Source: Bacillota bacterium
GTDB lineage: Bacteria > Bacillota > Bacilli > Paenibacillales > Paenibacillaceae
Reading direction: 5' to 3'
DNA length: 64,000 bases
Assembly: GCA_023433615.1 (NCBI GenBank)
Contig: JAEZCJ010000213.1
Span: 35,005-99,004, forward strand
Within the stretch, counting starts at the first letter, position 1. The number at the start of each line of letters is the position of its first letter. Made by a program: the position numbers and the translations under genes. Below the pieces are notes generated by a model. That model ran no database searches and was not told where the DNA came from. It saw only the letters and a program-made list of their open reading frames with translations. Below, in pieces: positions 52,478-62,039 of the stretch.

Positions 52478-52863
52478 ACCGGGTGATATTGCCGCAGCAC
52501 GCGCTAGGGCGAGCCGCACGCTTCGGCTGTTGGAGCCGAACAGCGCCATGGATCGACACCGATTGCCATGACCCGCTGCACACACTCGAGTGAGCCAGCG
52601 GCACTCGCTGCAACTGCCTGACGCCCGCATGCAAGCATGCGCGGCGTCTTCGCCATGCCCTCCTCGCTATCTTGGCCATCCCTACCATCCTCACTCCATT
52701 CTCACCTTCCTCCCAACCTCCTCATCCTCCCGTTCTCCCCATCCGAAGTCCAGCCCCGCTTCCGTCCCCAGACCAGCCGCGAACCCCATCTCCTGGCCGT
52801 TTCTCCCCGTTCCTTCACCCGCTAGACTAGAGCTAACACTACTAATTGTTCGGGGGAACGGAT
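52478..52863. other. Intergenic region with pyrimidine-rich tract
   Basis: 386 bases without a convincing gene. 52660-52760 is almost all C and T on the plus strand with occasional A/G. A GGGGGA ribosome site at its right end serves the multicopper oxidase. No clear promoter or operator was seen. Confidence 0.55.
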
Positions 52864-55032
52864 ATGAATGCCTTACTGATGCATGCCGAGCTAGCGCTCG
52901 TCACCCTCCTCGCCATCGTCGCCTGGCTGGTGAGCGGCAGCGCGCTTCGGCTGCGCTACCGCCCCACCAGCAGCAAGCTGAGCCGGCATGCCGGCCGCCT
53001 GATCGGGTGGGGAATGCTCGTTACGCTGCTCGCTGCGGCGGTCGCCGCCGCGGCCGCGGCGCTCGCCATAACGAGCAGCCCCGTGTTCTGGCTGGACCGC
53101 CTGCTGCTGCACGTCCCGCTCGTCGCCATTCCGGCCGTGCTGCTCTGGACGCACGCCATGCCGAGACTTCGCGCGATCGCCAGAGCCGAGCTAGGCACCG
53201 AAGCATTAGAGCCGCCCGCAGCCTCTTCCGTCTCAGCCGCTGCGGAGCCCGCGCTTACCGTACCTTATCGCTTAGCGGCGATCGGATCGCTGACCGCGCT
53301 CTACTTCGCATTCCGGCCGCCCGTGCCGTTCAAGCTGTCGGAGATCGTCGTCCCGATTGCTCTCCTCCTCATTGCGGCAGGCACGACATGGCGGGCGCAT
53401 GCCGCTGCTTACCGACGGATTACTTCCTCTGAAGCACCCGCGATCCGGGCTCCATGGGCCGTTCGTTTCTTCAAGCGGCTCGGCATGCTCGTGATGGTCG
53501 CCGGATTGGCCGCGATCCCCTTCGCGATCGCGAAGCAAGCGAGCGTGCTGCCCGCCGACATCGACATGTCGGCCATGATGATGGAATACGGCGACGGCCC
53601 TCCGATCGTACACGCTTCCTCGCACGGAATGAACGGCCATGCCGCGCATGGCGGTTCGTCGGCCGGCAGCGCGGCTGTCCCTGCGCTGTCGGTCGTCGAC
53701 CTGACCGGCCCGCAGGAAGGCACGCCCGACCGGCGCATTACGCTGACCGCGAAGCAGGCCGTCGTTCCGCTATCCTCTGGCAAGACCGTCGAAGCATGGA
53801 CTTATAACGGACAGATCCCAGGTCCGGAGCTGCGCTTCCGCCAAGGCGAGCTCATCGAGGTCACGCTCGTGAACGAAGACATCACGGACGGCGCCACGAT
53901 CCATTGGCACGGCCTTGACGTACCGAATGCCGAAGACGGCGTGGCAGGCGCGACGCAGGATGCGGTCATGCCCGGCGAGTCGCACACCTATCGCTTCGTT
54001 GCGGAGCAAGTCGGCACGTTCTGGTATCATTCGCACCAGCATTCGAAGGAAGCCGTCCAGCGCGGACTGTTCGGACCGCTCATCGTGGAGCCTGCCGTCG
54101 AGCAGGCAGCGGATGCCGATGCCGCTATCGACGCCGCCGAGTCCACGGACATCACGGTGATGACCCATCTGTGGGACGATGCAGGCTTCGCGATCGGCGA
54201 CAGCGATATCGTGCGCCGCGAAGCCGTTGCGCCCGGCACGGCCGTCCGCATGCGGCTCATCAATACCGACGACTGGGTGCTGCAGTCCTATGAGCTGCAC
54301 GGGGCACCCTATCGAGTAGTGGCGATCGACGGTACGCCGCTCGGCGCCGCCACCCGGAACCAGAACGAATGGCTGTCCGATACGCGTCTGACGCTTACGA
54401 CCGGCGGGCGCTATGACATCGAATTCGTCATGCCGGATCAGCCGGTATTCCTCGCCGTCGGCCATGCCCGCAAGCTCGGCGTGCTCATGAGCCCGGACGG
54501 CAGCAGCGCGATGCCGGCGCTCGAGCCTGTCAAGGACGAATTCGATCCGCTGCGCTACGGGGAGCACGCCGACCTCCCGTGGCCGATCGACCAAGGTTTC
54601 GACCGTTCCTTCGAGATCGTGCTCGACAACAAGCTCGGTTTCTTCAACGGCCGATTGAACATGCTGTACACGATGAACGGCGAAGTGTTCCCGAATACGC
54701 CTATGCTGATGGTCCGCGAGGGCGAGCTCGTCAAGACGGCCATCATCAATCGCGGCAGCGTCGATCATCCGATGCATCTTCACGGTCACCATATGCTTGT
54801 CCTGTCCAAGAATGGCGAAGTCGCGTCCGGATCGCCGTGGTGGTCGGATACGCTCGATGTGCGGCCGGGTGACGTGTATGAGGTCGCTTTTCGCGCGGAC
54901 AATCCCGGCCTCTGGATGGATCACTGCCACAATCTTACCCACGCCGCGAACGGCATGACGATGCACCTCATGTACGAAGGCGTATACTCGCCGTACCGGG
55001 CCGGCACCGACAGCGGCAACCATCCGGAGTAA
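52864..55032 (+). CDS. Multicopper oxidase with N-terminal membrane domain
   Basis: 722 residues. Four or five membrane helices in the first 235 residues, a short His/Met-rich linker (MSAMMMEYGDGPPIVHASSH region, about 240-265), then two or three cupredoxin domains. All copper motifs are present: HWHGLDVP and WYHSHQH in the first, and HPMHLHGHHMLVL and MDHCHNLTHAANGM in the last, giving type 1, 2 and 3 sites. Outward-facing enzyme that oxidises Cu(I), Mn(II) or phenols with reduction of O2 to water. GGGGGA site. Single gene ending in a strong terminator; regulation not visible. Confidence 0.92.
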   Translation: MNALLMHAELALVTLLAIVAWLVSGSALRLRYRPTSSKLSRHAGRLIGWGMLVTLLAAAVAAAAAALAITSSPVFWLDRLLLHVPLVAIPAVLLWTHAMPRLRAIARAELGTEALEPPAASSVSAAAEPALTVPYRLAAIGSLTALYFAFRPPVPFKLSEIVVPIALLLIAAGTTWRAHAAAYRRITSSEAPAIRAPWAVRFFKRLGMLVMVAGLAAIPFAIAKQASVLPADIDMSAMMMEYGDGPPIVHASSHGMNGHAAHGGSSAGSAAVPALSVVDLTGPQEGTPDRRITLTAKQAVVPLSSGKTVEAWTYNGQIPGPELRFRQGELIEVTLVNEDITDGATIHWHGLDVPNAEDGVAGATQDAVMPGESHTYRFVAEQVGTFWYHSHQHSKEAVQRGLFGPLIVEPAVEQAADADAAIDAAESTDITVMTHLWDDAGFAIGDSDIVRREAVAPGTAVRMRLINTDDWVLQSYELHGAPYRVVAIDGTPLGAATRNQNEWLSDTRLTLTTGGRYDIEFVMPDQPVFLAVGHARKLGVLMSPDGSSAMPALEPVKDEFDPLRYGEHADLPWPIDQGFDRSFEIVLDNKLGFFNGRLNMLYTMNGEVFPNTPMLMVREGELVKTAIINRGSVDHPMHLHGHHMLVLSKNGEVASGSPWWSDTLDVRPGDVYEVAFRADNPGLWMDHCHNLTHAANGMTMHLMYEGVYSPYRAGTDSGNHPE

Positions 55033-55075
55033 GCTCCCCCGTACAGCGAATTGCAAACAGCTTGCGCCAACGCAA

Positions 55076-55102
55076 GAAAGGGCACCCCGAAGGTGCCCTT
55101 TC
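55076..55102. terminator. Strong intrinsic terminator
   Basis: Eleven-bp stem GAAAGGGCACC/GGTGCCCTTTC with a five-base loop, followed by TCTTGTT. Ends the multicopper oxidase gene and may serve the convergent exporter operon as well. Confidence 0.85.
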
Positions 55103-55174
55103 TCTTGTTCTCGCCTATGCCGCGTTGCCGGCCGCTCGATGCCTCGCCAGCCGATCCGCTCACCTGAATCCGCC

Positions 55175-57103
55175 TCACACCGCTTCCGTGCTCGGCCGCC
55201 CGGTGAATTGGCTCTGGTACAGATCCGCATAGAACCCGCCTGCCGCGAGCAGCTGCTCGTGCGTACCTTGCTCGATGACCGTGCCGTCGTTCATGACGAG
55301 GATGATGTCCGCGTCCCGAATCGTCGACAGCCGATGCGCGATGACGAAGCTGGTGCGGCCCTCCATGAGGTTGTTCATCGCCTGCTGGATATGCAGCTCC
55401 GTCCGCGTATCGACGCTGCTCGTCGCCTCGTCGAGGATCAGGATCGACGGGTCTGCAAGCACGGCGCGCGCGATCGTCAGGAGCTGCTTCTGTCCCTGCG
55501 AGATGTTCGACGCCTCCTCGTTCAGCACGGTATCGTACCCTTCAGGCAGCGTCCGGATAAAATGATCCGCATACGCCGCCTTCGCCGCGCGCACCACATC
55601 CTCCTCCGTCGCGCCCAGCTTGCCGTACGCGATGTTCTCCCGAATCGTGCCCTTGAACAGCCAGGTGTCCTGCAGCACCATGCCGAACTTGCTGCGCAGG
55701 CCGCCTCGGGTCTGCTCCGCGATATCGACGCCGTCAATCGTGATCCGCCCTCCGCTCAGCTCGTAGAACCGCATCAGCAGGTTGATCAGCGTCGTCTTGC
55801 CTGCGCCTGTCGGTCCGACGATCGCCACCGTCTGGCCTGCGCGCACATCGATGTTCATGCCCTCGATCAGCAACTCGCCCGGCTTGTAGCCGAACGCTGC
55901 CTGCTCGAACCGCACGTCGCCCCGCGTCGCTGCCGTTCTTCCGCCCTCCTTCGCCGTCGGCTCGGCGCTCTCCTCTTCCTCGTCGAGCAGCTCGAATACC
56001 CGCTCCGCGGAAGCAATCGTCGATTGAATGATGTTCGCGATCTGCGCCGTCTGGGAGATCGGCATCGAGAACTGCTTCGAATACGAGATGAACGCCTGCA
56101 CGTCGCCGATCGAGATCGAATTCTGCATGACGAGAATGCCGCCCGCGATGGCGACGAGCACGTATCCGAGGTTGCCGATGACGTTCATGACCGGCATGAC
56201 GATACCGGAGATGAACAGCGCGCGCCAGCCGGAATCGTACAGCCGCTCGTTCACGGCATCGAACTTCTCGATCGACTGCTTCTCCCGGCCGAATGCCTTC
56301 ACGATCGCGTGGCCCGTGTACATCTCTTCGACATGGCCGTTCAACTCGCCGATCGCAGCTTGCTGGCCTCGAAAATGCTGCTGCGACCGCTTCGTGATCG
56401 CGCCGATGGCAACGAAGCTGAGCGGCAGCGTGAGCACGACGATCAGCGTCATGAGCGGACTGATCGTCAGCATCATGACGACGACGCCGATTAGCGTCAC
56501 GATCGCCGTGATGAACTGCGTGAGACTCTGCTGCATCGTCGTGCTGATGTTGTCGACATCATTGACGACGCGGCTCAACGTCTCGCCGTGCGTCCGCGAA
56601 TCGAAGTACTTGAGCGGCAGCCGCGCCAGCTTGGCATTCACTTCCTTGCGTAGGCCGTATACGACCCGCTGCGATACGCCGGCCATCACATACTGCTGCA
56701 AGAACCCGAACACGGAGCTGATCACATACAGACCGGCCAGCAGACCCATGATCTCGGCGATATAGCCAAAATCGATTCCAGCACCCGGAACGCCCTGCAT
56801 CTTGCCCATCATGCCTTCGAAGATAGCCGTCGTCGCATTGCCGAGCAGCTTGGGACTAACGATCCCGAATACCGTGCTGAGCACGGCCGTCAGAACGACA
56901 ATGGCAAGGCCTACGGAATGCGGCTTCAGATAACCTGCCAAGCGGCGAAGCGTAGCCTTGAAATTTTTGGCCTTCTGTACCGGCATGCCGAAGGCAGGCC
57001 GGGACCCCGGTCCGAAACCCGGAGGACCCATGGGCCGCGGGCTGCTGCCCTGACCGCCCGGTCCGCCGGAATTGCCGGATCCCGCTCGATTCTTGTCACT
57101 CAT
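55175..57103 (-). CDS. ABC exporter subunit with intact catalytic site (heterodimer partner 2)
   Basis: 642 residues from the ATG at 57103 (GGAGGAG upstream; overlaps the previous stop as ATGA). A Gly/Pro-rich N-terminal tail of about 45 residues, six membrane helices, Walker A GPTGAGKTT, signature ISQGQKQLLTIARAV and Walker B ILILDEATSSVD with the catalytic Glu. YfiC/LmrCD-type drug or lipid-linked exporter subunit. The signature has SQGQ where most have SGGQ, as in other asymmetric heterodimers. Paired with the gene at 57100-58827 and controlled with it by the MarR gene upstream. Confidence 0.88.
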   Translation of the reverse strand: MSDKNRAGSGNSGGPGGQGSSPRPMGPPGFGPGSRPAFGMPVQKAKNFKATLRRLAGYLKPHSVGLAIVVLTAVLSTVFGIVSPKLLGNATTAIFEGMMGKMQGVPGAGIDFGYIAEIMGLLAGLYVISSVFGFLQQYVMAGVSQRVVYGLRKEVNAKLARLPLKYFDSRTHGETLSRVVNDVDNISTTMQQSLTQFITAIVTLIGVVVMMLTISPLMTLIVVLTLPLSFVAIGAITKRSQQHFRGQQAAIGELNGHVEEMYTGHAIVKAFGREKQSIEKFDAVNERLYDSGWRALFISGIVMPVMNVIGNLGYVLVAIAGGILVMQNSISIGDVQAFISYSKQFSMPISQTAQIANIIQSTIASAERVFELLDEEEESAEPTAKEGGRTAATRGDVRFEQAAFGYKPGELLIEGMNIDVRAGQTVAIVGPTGAGKTTLINLLMRFYELSGGRITIDGVDIAEQTRGGLRSKFGMVLQDTWLFKGTIRENIAYGKLGATEEDVVRAAKAAYADHFIRTLPEGYDTVLNEEASNISQGQKQLLTIARAVLADPSILILDEATSSVDTRTELHIQQAMNNLMEGRTSFVIAHRLSTIRDADIILVMNDGTVIEQGTHEQLLAAGGFYADLYQSQFTGRPSTEAV

Positions 57104-58827
57104 GCGATCTCCTCCTCTGACAGCTGCGACAGCGCAATCTCGCGGTAGACCTCGCAAGACTGCAACAGCTCGCGATGCGTGCCGATGCCCGCGATCCGTC
57201 CGTTATCCAGCACGACAATCCGATCCGCGTCCATGACCGTGCTGATCCGCTGCGCGACTACGAGCACGGCAGCACCGTTCGTCTCGTTCCTGAGCGCCTG
57301 CCGCAGCCGCGCATCCGTCTTGTAGTCCAGCGCGGAGAAGCTATCGTCGAAGACGTATACGTCCGGCCTGCGAACAAGCGCCCGCGCAATCGACAGCCGC
57401 TGCTTCTGTCCGCCGGACAGATTGCCGCCGCCCTGCGAGATTATCGCCTCATATTCGCCCTCCAACTCGCCGATGAAGTCGGCTGCCTGCGCCACCGATG
57501 CCGCATGGCGGATTTCTTCATCCGTAGCCGCCTGCTTCCCGTAGCGGATGTTGTCCGCCACCGTGCCGGTGAACAATAGCGCCTTCTGCGGCACGAGCCC
57601 GATCCGTTCGCGAAGACTTTCCTGCTTCATGTCGCGGACATTGACGCCTCCTAGAAGCACTTGCCCATCCGAGACGTCATAGAACCGGGGGATCAGGTTC
57701 ATGAGCGTCGATTTGCCTGAGCCGGTGCCGCCGATAATGGCCGTCATTTTCCCCGCTTCGGCCGTGAAGGAGACCTGCTCGAGCGCAGCCATCTCCGCGC
57801 CCGGATATCGGAAGGTCACGTTCCGGAATTCGACGGACGGCTTGCCTGCCGTCGCCTGTGCCGACGCGCCGTTATCCGTCAGGCTCGGCTCCATATCCAG
57901 CACCTCCCGAATCCGGTTCCATGACGCCACCGCACGCGGGATCATGGTCAGCATCATGGAGGCGAAGACAAGCGCGAACATGATCTGCCATGCGTATTGG
58001 ATGAATGCGATGAGCTCGCCGACTTGCATCTGACCGTTCTCGATGCGAATGCCGCCGAACCAGATGATCGCTAGGGAGGCCACGTTCATCACGAGCAGCA
58101 CGACCGGCATCATGAAGGCCATCAGCCGATTCACGCGAATCGACGTGTCGGTCAAGTCCAGGTTGGCCTTATCGAAGCGTTCGCTCTCATATTCGTTCCG
58201 GTTGAAGGAGCGAATGACGCGGATGCCCGTCAGTTGCTCGCGGAGCACGAGTCCTAAGTGGTCCAGCTTCGTCTGCATCGCGCGGAACAGCGGTCCGCCC
58301 TTGCGGAATACGATCGCAATGAATAGCGCGAGTGCCGGCACGACCGCAATAATGACGATCGACAGCGGCGCGTCCTTCGAGGCCGCCATGATGATGCCTC
58401 CGATGCACATCATCGGCGCCATGACGATGACGCGCATCATCATCGTCATGACCGAGAGCACCTGCGTAATGTCGTTCGTCGTGCGCGTGATGAGGGATGC
58501 GGTGCCGATCCTGTCGAACTCCTCGAGCGAGAATCGCTCGACATGCCCGAACACGCGGCTGCGCAGGTCGCGTGCGCAGCCGCTCGCCGACTTCGACGCC
58601 CAGTAGCTGGCGCCGACTGCGCACGCACCCCCGATGAGCGTGACGAGCAGCATGAATGCGCCGATCCGCCAGATATGCGTCGAATCGCCCTGCACGACGC
58701 CATGATCGACGATATCCGCCATTAGCGTCGGCAGATACAGCTCGGACAGCGATTGCAGGAATACGAGCACGAGTACCAGAATCACCTGAATCCGATAAGG
58801 CTTCAGATATGAGAGAAGCTTCATCAT
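57100..58827 (-). CDS. ABC exporter subunit with degenerate catalytic site (heterodimer partner 1)
   Basis: 575 residues: six membrane helices and ATPase domain. Walker A GGTGSGKST, signature NLSGGQKQRLSIARAL, Walker B VYVFDDSFSALD, where Asp takes the place of the catalytic Glu. This is the YfiB-like partner of LmrC/LmrD-type heterodimers. Start ATG at 58827 after GGAGA. ATGA overlap with the next gene ensures equal synthesis. Follows the MarR gene by 20 bases. Confidence 0.88.
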   Translation of the reverse strand: MMKLLSYLKPYRIQVILVLVLVFLQSLSELYLPTLMADIVDHGVVQGDSTHIWRIGAFMLLVTLIGGACAVGASYWASKSASGCARDLRSRVFGHVERFSLEEFDRIGTASLITRTTNDITQVLSVMTMMMRVIVMAPMMCIGGIIMAASKDAPLSIVIIAVVPALALFIAIVFRKGGPLFRAMQTKLDHLGLVLREQLTGIRVIRSFNRNEYESERFDKANLDLTDTSIRVNRLMAFMMPVVLLVMNVASLAIIWFGGIRIENGQMQVGELIAFIQYAWQIMFALVFASMMLTMIPRAVASWNRIREVLDMEPSLTDNGASAQATAGKPSVEFRNVTFRYPGAEMAALEQVSFTAEAGKMTAIIGGTGSGKSTLMNLIPRFYDVSDGQVLLGGVNVRDMKQESLRERIGLVPQKALLFTGTVADNIRYGKQAATDEEIRHAASVAQAADFIGELEGEYEAIISQGGGNLSGGQKQRLSIARALVRRPDVYVFDDSFSALDYKTDARLRQALRNETNGAAVLVVAQRISTVMDADRIVVLDNGRIAGIGTHRELLQSCEVYREIALSQLSEEEIA

Positions 58828-58847
58828 CGATTATGTCTCCTTCGTTC

Positions 58848-59351
58848 CTAAGATTGTCTTGGACCCGGACCGCCCTCGAATAGCGGCGGCGTGCAGCCGC
58901 TTCCCGGATTCCGTTCCTCGTAGAACCGCGATACATCGTCCAGCAGTTCAATCAATTGGCCTGCTCTGTCCATGCCGAGATGTTCGATCAACTCCGACAT
59001 GTTGTCGACCATCGCGACTTCCGCCGCCTGCGTCGCCTTGAGCCCTTCATCGGTGAGGCGAATCCGGACGACACGGCGATCCGCGGGATCCGGACAACGC
59101 TCTACCAGGCCCCTCGCTTCCAGCACATTCACCGTCTGTGTGGCGCTCGGCATCGTGATGCGCAAGGCACCGCTCAGATCCGATGCCTTCAGCCCCGCCG
59201 TGTTGCCGTTCTTGAACGACCGATAGAGCACGAATAGCATAATCGTCTCGCTCTTCGTGGAGCCGATGACCGGCTTCCTTCCCTGCCAATGAAGATGCCA
59301 TTGACGGAACGCTCGAATCAGTTCGTAAGATAATGTACGGTGCGATGTCAT
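58848..59351 (-). CDS. MarR family transcriptional regulator
   Basis: 167 residues. Winged helix in the middle (ASDLSGALRITMPSATQTVNVLEARGLVER region, wing DPADRRVVRIRLTDEG) flanked by dimerisation helices. GGGGAGGG site before the ATG at 59351. In the Bacillales, MarR proteins next to YfiBC/LmrCD exporters repress them and respond to the exported drug. An inverted CCTAA/TTAGG site lies 42 bases upstream of its start. Confidence 0.9.
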   Translation of the reverse strand: MTSHRTLSYELIRAFRQWHLHWQGRKPVIGSTKSETIMLFVLYRSFKNGNTAGLKASDLSGALRITMPSATQTVNVLEARGLVERCPDPADRRVVRIRLTDEGLKATQAAEVAMVDNMSELIEHLGMDRAGQLIELLDDVSRFYEERNPGSGCTPPLFEGGPGPRQS

Positions 59352-59392
59352 AGCTGCCCTCCCCTTTTCAGAATCATTCTTTCATTAGACTT

Positions 59393-59410
59393 CCTAATAT
59401 TTTATTTAGG
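59393..59410. promoter_or_regulatory. Possible MarR operator CCTAA-N8-TTAGG
   Basis: Imperfect AT-rich inverted repeat in the promoter region of the MarR-exporter operon, with further TTAG/CTAA half-sites on both sides (59384-59388, 59414-59418). Spacing and AT-rich character suit MarR-type binding. Confidence 0.45.
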
Positions 59411-59494
59411 TAAACTAATTATATGCACGCAGTTCCGCTCTGTCAATAACATCCAGAGCTGGCTGAATATTTTAGCGCGAAGGATACCACATTA

Positions 59495-59761
59495 TTGAAC
59501 ATAGAAGAGAGAGAGAGGATGCGACCCCTCATGTCAATCGATACGCAGACGATGGTTAGAGCCCTGACCCCTGAAGGCCCGCAAGAATACTCCCCTGCGT
59601 TAACGTCATCCGAAATGGCGAACCTCTGGACACCGTACTTGAACGCCAGCATCGACGTACGCCGGATCGCCCACGCCTTGAACATCCGGCAAGACGGGAT
59701 TCCCAATCATCCAGCATTGTCCGACGCTGTCGACCTTGAAGCGCTCGCGAATCGTCAGTAG
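59495..59761 (+). CDS. Short DUF3231-like N-terminal fragment (88 aa)
   Basis: Small protein of unclear status. LTSSEMANLWTPYLNASIDVRRIAHAL (split: LTSSEMANLW, TPYLNASIDV) resembles the opening segment of DUF3231 proteins, which are normally much longer and built of two four-helix modules. After it the sequence is short and ends. TTG start at 59495 has AAGGA ten bases upstream; ATGs at 59519 and 59531 are alternatives. Either a truncated remnant or a genuine short family member. Six bases before the next gene, so possibly co-transcribed. Confidence 0.5.
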   Translation: MNIEERERMRPLMSIDTQTMVRALTPEGPQEYSPALTSSEMANLWTPYLNASIDVRRIAHALNIRQDGIPNHPALSDAVDLEALANRQ

Positions 59762-59766
59762 CCCGC

Positions 59767-60234
59767 ATGAGACAACGCGATCGCACGGAGGTTATTCTGT
59801 GGAGCATCGCTTTGCCGGGGTTTGGTCAACTGTTGAACGGGAAGTACTTGAAGGGTCTCTTGCTGGTCGGTTTGGAATTTCTCATCAACGTCCAATCCAG
59901 ACTGAATGAAGTGATCATCTCGAGCTTCCACGGCGACTTTGAGCAAGCAGCCGCCCAAGCGGACTATCAATGGCTCATGTTCTATCCTTGCATCTACATG
60001 TTCGGCATCTGGGATGCCTATCGGGATGCAGGCGGAGGCGCCGCGCCTTATTCGTCCATCCCCGTCGCATTCGGCGCGTACTTCGGCACGATCGGCGTCA
60101 TGTTCTCGCATGCGCTGCTAGGGGCAGTCTGGCTGGGCCTTGGATGCATGGCAGTCGGAATCGCAATCGGCCGGATCATCCGGAATATCCTGCGTCGGCG
60201 CATCCGACCGGATAACCGGCAGCCCGAATCGTAA
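59767..60234 (+). CDS. Small membrane protein (TM2-like/uncharacterised)
   Basis: 155 residues with about four membrane segments. The N-terminus LWSIALPGFGQLLNGKYLKG looks like a TM2-type turn (PGxGQ...G). The mid-part carries PCIYMFGIWDAYRDAGG; the tail is basic (RRRIRPDNRQ). No enzyme motif. Coupled to the preceding short gene; no ribosome site, so probably translated by reinitiation. Function unknown. Confidence 0.7.
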   Translation: MRQRDRTEVILWSIALPGFGQLLNGKYLKGLLLVGLEFLINVQSRLNEVIISSFHGDFEQAAAQADYQWLMFYPCIYMFGIWDAYRDAGGGAAPYSSIPVAFGAYFGTIGVMFSHALLGAVWLGLGCMAVGIAIGRIIRNILRRRIRPDNRQPES

Positions 60235-60271
60235 TCGCGCATGCTGTCCCGGAACCGCACCTGCGCCAGCG

Positions 60272-61585
60272 CTACGCCTTGCGGCGCGGAGGCGGCGACA
60301 AGAACGCGAGCAACGAGCCGGCAGCCCAGATCACGACGGAAGCCATCAGCATGAAGTTGTAGCTGCCGAATTGATCGTAAGCCCACCCGAACGGGATCGG
60401 TCCAAGCGCCGACCCGATAACCATCCCCGTCGTCGTGATGCTCTGGATGCTGCCTAAGTACTTGCGCCCGTAATAATTCGGCCAGATCACGCCCATAGGT
60501 ATGTTCATCAGCCCTTGCGCGATACCCCAGGAGATCGCGAAGGCGAGCACCGTCGCTTCCGAATGCGCGAAGATCAAGATGACAGGCGCAACGATATTGA
60601 GCATGAACGTCAGCCCAAGCATTCGATGGACATTCACGCGCTCGACGATGAAGCCGGACGCGAGCGAGCAGCCGAAGCTGATCAGCGGAATCAAGCTCAG
60701 CACATAGGCGGTAGTCGTACGGTCTATGCCCTGCTCGCCTAAGATGGAGAAAATCTGGAACGTAATGCCGGTGTAGATCATGGCCGGAATCGCGCCGCAG
60801 ATCAGGATGAACCAGAATGCTCGCGTGCGCAATGCCTCAGAGAGCGTCCATGAATCCTCTGCCTGCGCGACTACCGGACTGCCGCCGCTCTCTGCATCCC
60901 CTGCCGCGGCTGCTCCGTCCGGCTGCAACCCCACGTCTTCCGGCCGATTGCGCACGAAGTAGAAGGCCGCCGGGACGAACAGCACGATTAGCGCCAGCCC
61001 CAGCAGCCGCCATGTCTGCTGCCAGCCGTACCCGTCGATGAGCAGGTTGACCAGCGGCGGGAAGCTCGCCGCGCCCAGCAACCCGCCAAGACCGGCGAAG
61101 CTGAGTGCGCGTCCGCGATACTTCATGAACCACTGCGAGACGAGCGTGTTCGGGATCAGGGTCATCGAGCCTTGTCCGAAGTAGCGTACCATGAAGAAGC
61201 CGAAGAATAGCATGATCGGTCCGGAGACATAGCTATTGTAGAGACAGGCTAACGCGAGCAGCAGCGCGGCCAGCGTCAGCATGAGCCGGCGGCCGTAGCG
61301 GTCGACGAGCCGTCCCACGAAGAATAACAGCAAGCCTGACAACAGCGTTGCCGCGGAATAGATGGAGGAAACGGTCGTGCGGTCCAGTCCGAACTCCTGG
61401 ATATACGATTCGATGAATACCGCATTCGAGAAGGTCTGCCCGGGTCCGGAGAAGAAGACCCCGAGCGCGCTGATCGCGACGATTAGCCAGCCGTAGTAGA
61501 AGCCCGTCTTCACGGGCAGTCGTTCCTTCGGCTGCCCGCCCCGGTTCTTAGAAGATAGGGATTGCGACTGACTCGATTCTGTCAT
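60272..61585 (-). CDS. MFS transporter, OFA (oxalate/formate antiporter-like) type
   Basis: 437 residues, twelve predicted helices. N-terminal GWLIVAISALGVFFSGPGQT and the loop RLVDRYGRRLML are typical of OFA/monocarboxylate-type MFS proteins, as is the FGQGSMTLIPNTLVSQWF motif in helix 4-5. Probable monocarboxylate or organic acid carrier; substrate not readable. Start at 61585 after GGAGGG. The promoter region has a GTGAACGC/GCGTTCAC inverted repeat around a TATAAT -10. Confidence 0.87.
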   Translation of the reverse strand: MTESSQSQSLSSKNRGGQPKERLPVKTGFYYGWLIVAISALGVFFSGPGQTFSNAVFIESYIQEFGLDRTTVSSIYSAATLLSGLLLFFVGRLVDRYGRRLMLTLAALLLALACLYNSYVSGPIMLFFGFFMVRYFGQGSMTLIPNTLVSQWFMKYRGRALSFAGLGGLLGAASFPPLVNLLIDGYGWQQTWRLLGLALIVLFVPAAFYFVRNRPEDVGLQPDGAAAAGDAESGGSPVVAQAEDSWTLSEALRTRAFWFILICGAIPAMIYTGITFQIFSILGEQGIDRTTTAYVLSLIPLISFGCSLASGFIVERVNVHRMLGLTFMLNIVAPVILIFAHSEATVLAFAISWGIAQGLMNIPMGVIWPNYYGRKYLGSIQSITTTGMVIGSALGPIPFGWAYDQFGSYNFMLMASVVIWAAGSLLAFLSPPPRRKA

Positions 61586-61623
61586 GCTGTACCCTCCTGG
61601 AATGCTGTTCGATCATGGCATAA

Positions 61624-61667
61624 GTGAACGCATGCATGCTGCGAAATCTATTATAACACGCGTTCAC
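61624..61667. promoter_or_regulatory. Inverted repeat GTGAACGC...GCGTTCAC around the MFS promoter
   Basis: Arms 61624-61631 and 61660-61667 flank a minus-strand TATAAT (61650-61655). Perfect 8-bp arms 36 bp apart start to start. Candidate operator for a regulator encoded outside the window. Confidence 0.5.
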
Positions 61668-61816
61668 AAGGTCGAATACCAACAGAAGACCGTCCCCGGT
61701 CCAGCCGGCAGCGGTCTTCTGCTTCCTTCATGAGCTTGCATGTCCGAGAGCCTTGCGCGCGCACGTATAGACTAGCCCGTTCCTTACCCATCCTATTGAG
61801 GATAGGAGGTGAGACA

Positions 61817-61972
61817 ATGGCTAAGGATGTGCTGTGCGAAGTGAACTCCTGCAAGTATTGGGCCAATGGAGACAAATGCAACGCTTCCTCGATCTATGTC
61901 GTGAACCGCCGAGGCAAGCAGGCCGGCGATTCCGGCGAAACCGACTGCAAGACGTTCGAACCGAAAGTCTAG
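61817..61972 (+). CDS. DUF1540 small cysteine-containing protein
   Basis: 51 residues with four conserved Cys (Cys6, Cys11, Cys20 and Cys43) in the DUF1540 pattern VxCEVxxCxYW...C; a likely zinc-binding domain of unknown role, often sporulation-associated in Firmicutes. ATG at 61817 follows a perfect AGGAGGTG. The ribosome site overlaps the right arm of a 6-bp inverted repeat TCCTAT-TGAGG-ATAGGA (61791-61807), which could mask it in the mRNA. Ends in a terminator hairpin. Confidence 0.9.
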   Translation: MAKDVLCEVNSCKYWANGDKCNASSIYVVNRRGKQAGDSGETDCKTFEPKV

Positions 61973-61981
61973 CTCGTCAGT

Positions 61982-62006
61982 CAGGCAGCCTCTGCGGGGC
62001 TGCCTG
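61982..62006 (+). terminator. Intrinsic terminator after the DUF1540 gene
   Basis: Nine-bp stem CAGGCAGCC/GGCTGCCTG with a seven-base loop followed by TTCTGCCTTCTT. Confidence 0.65.
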
Positions 62007-62039
62007 TTCTGCCTTCTTCAACAGAAGTATAACCAACAT

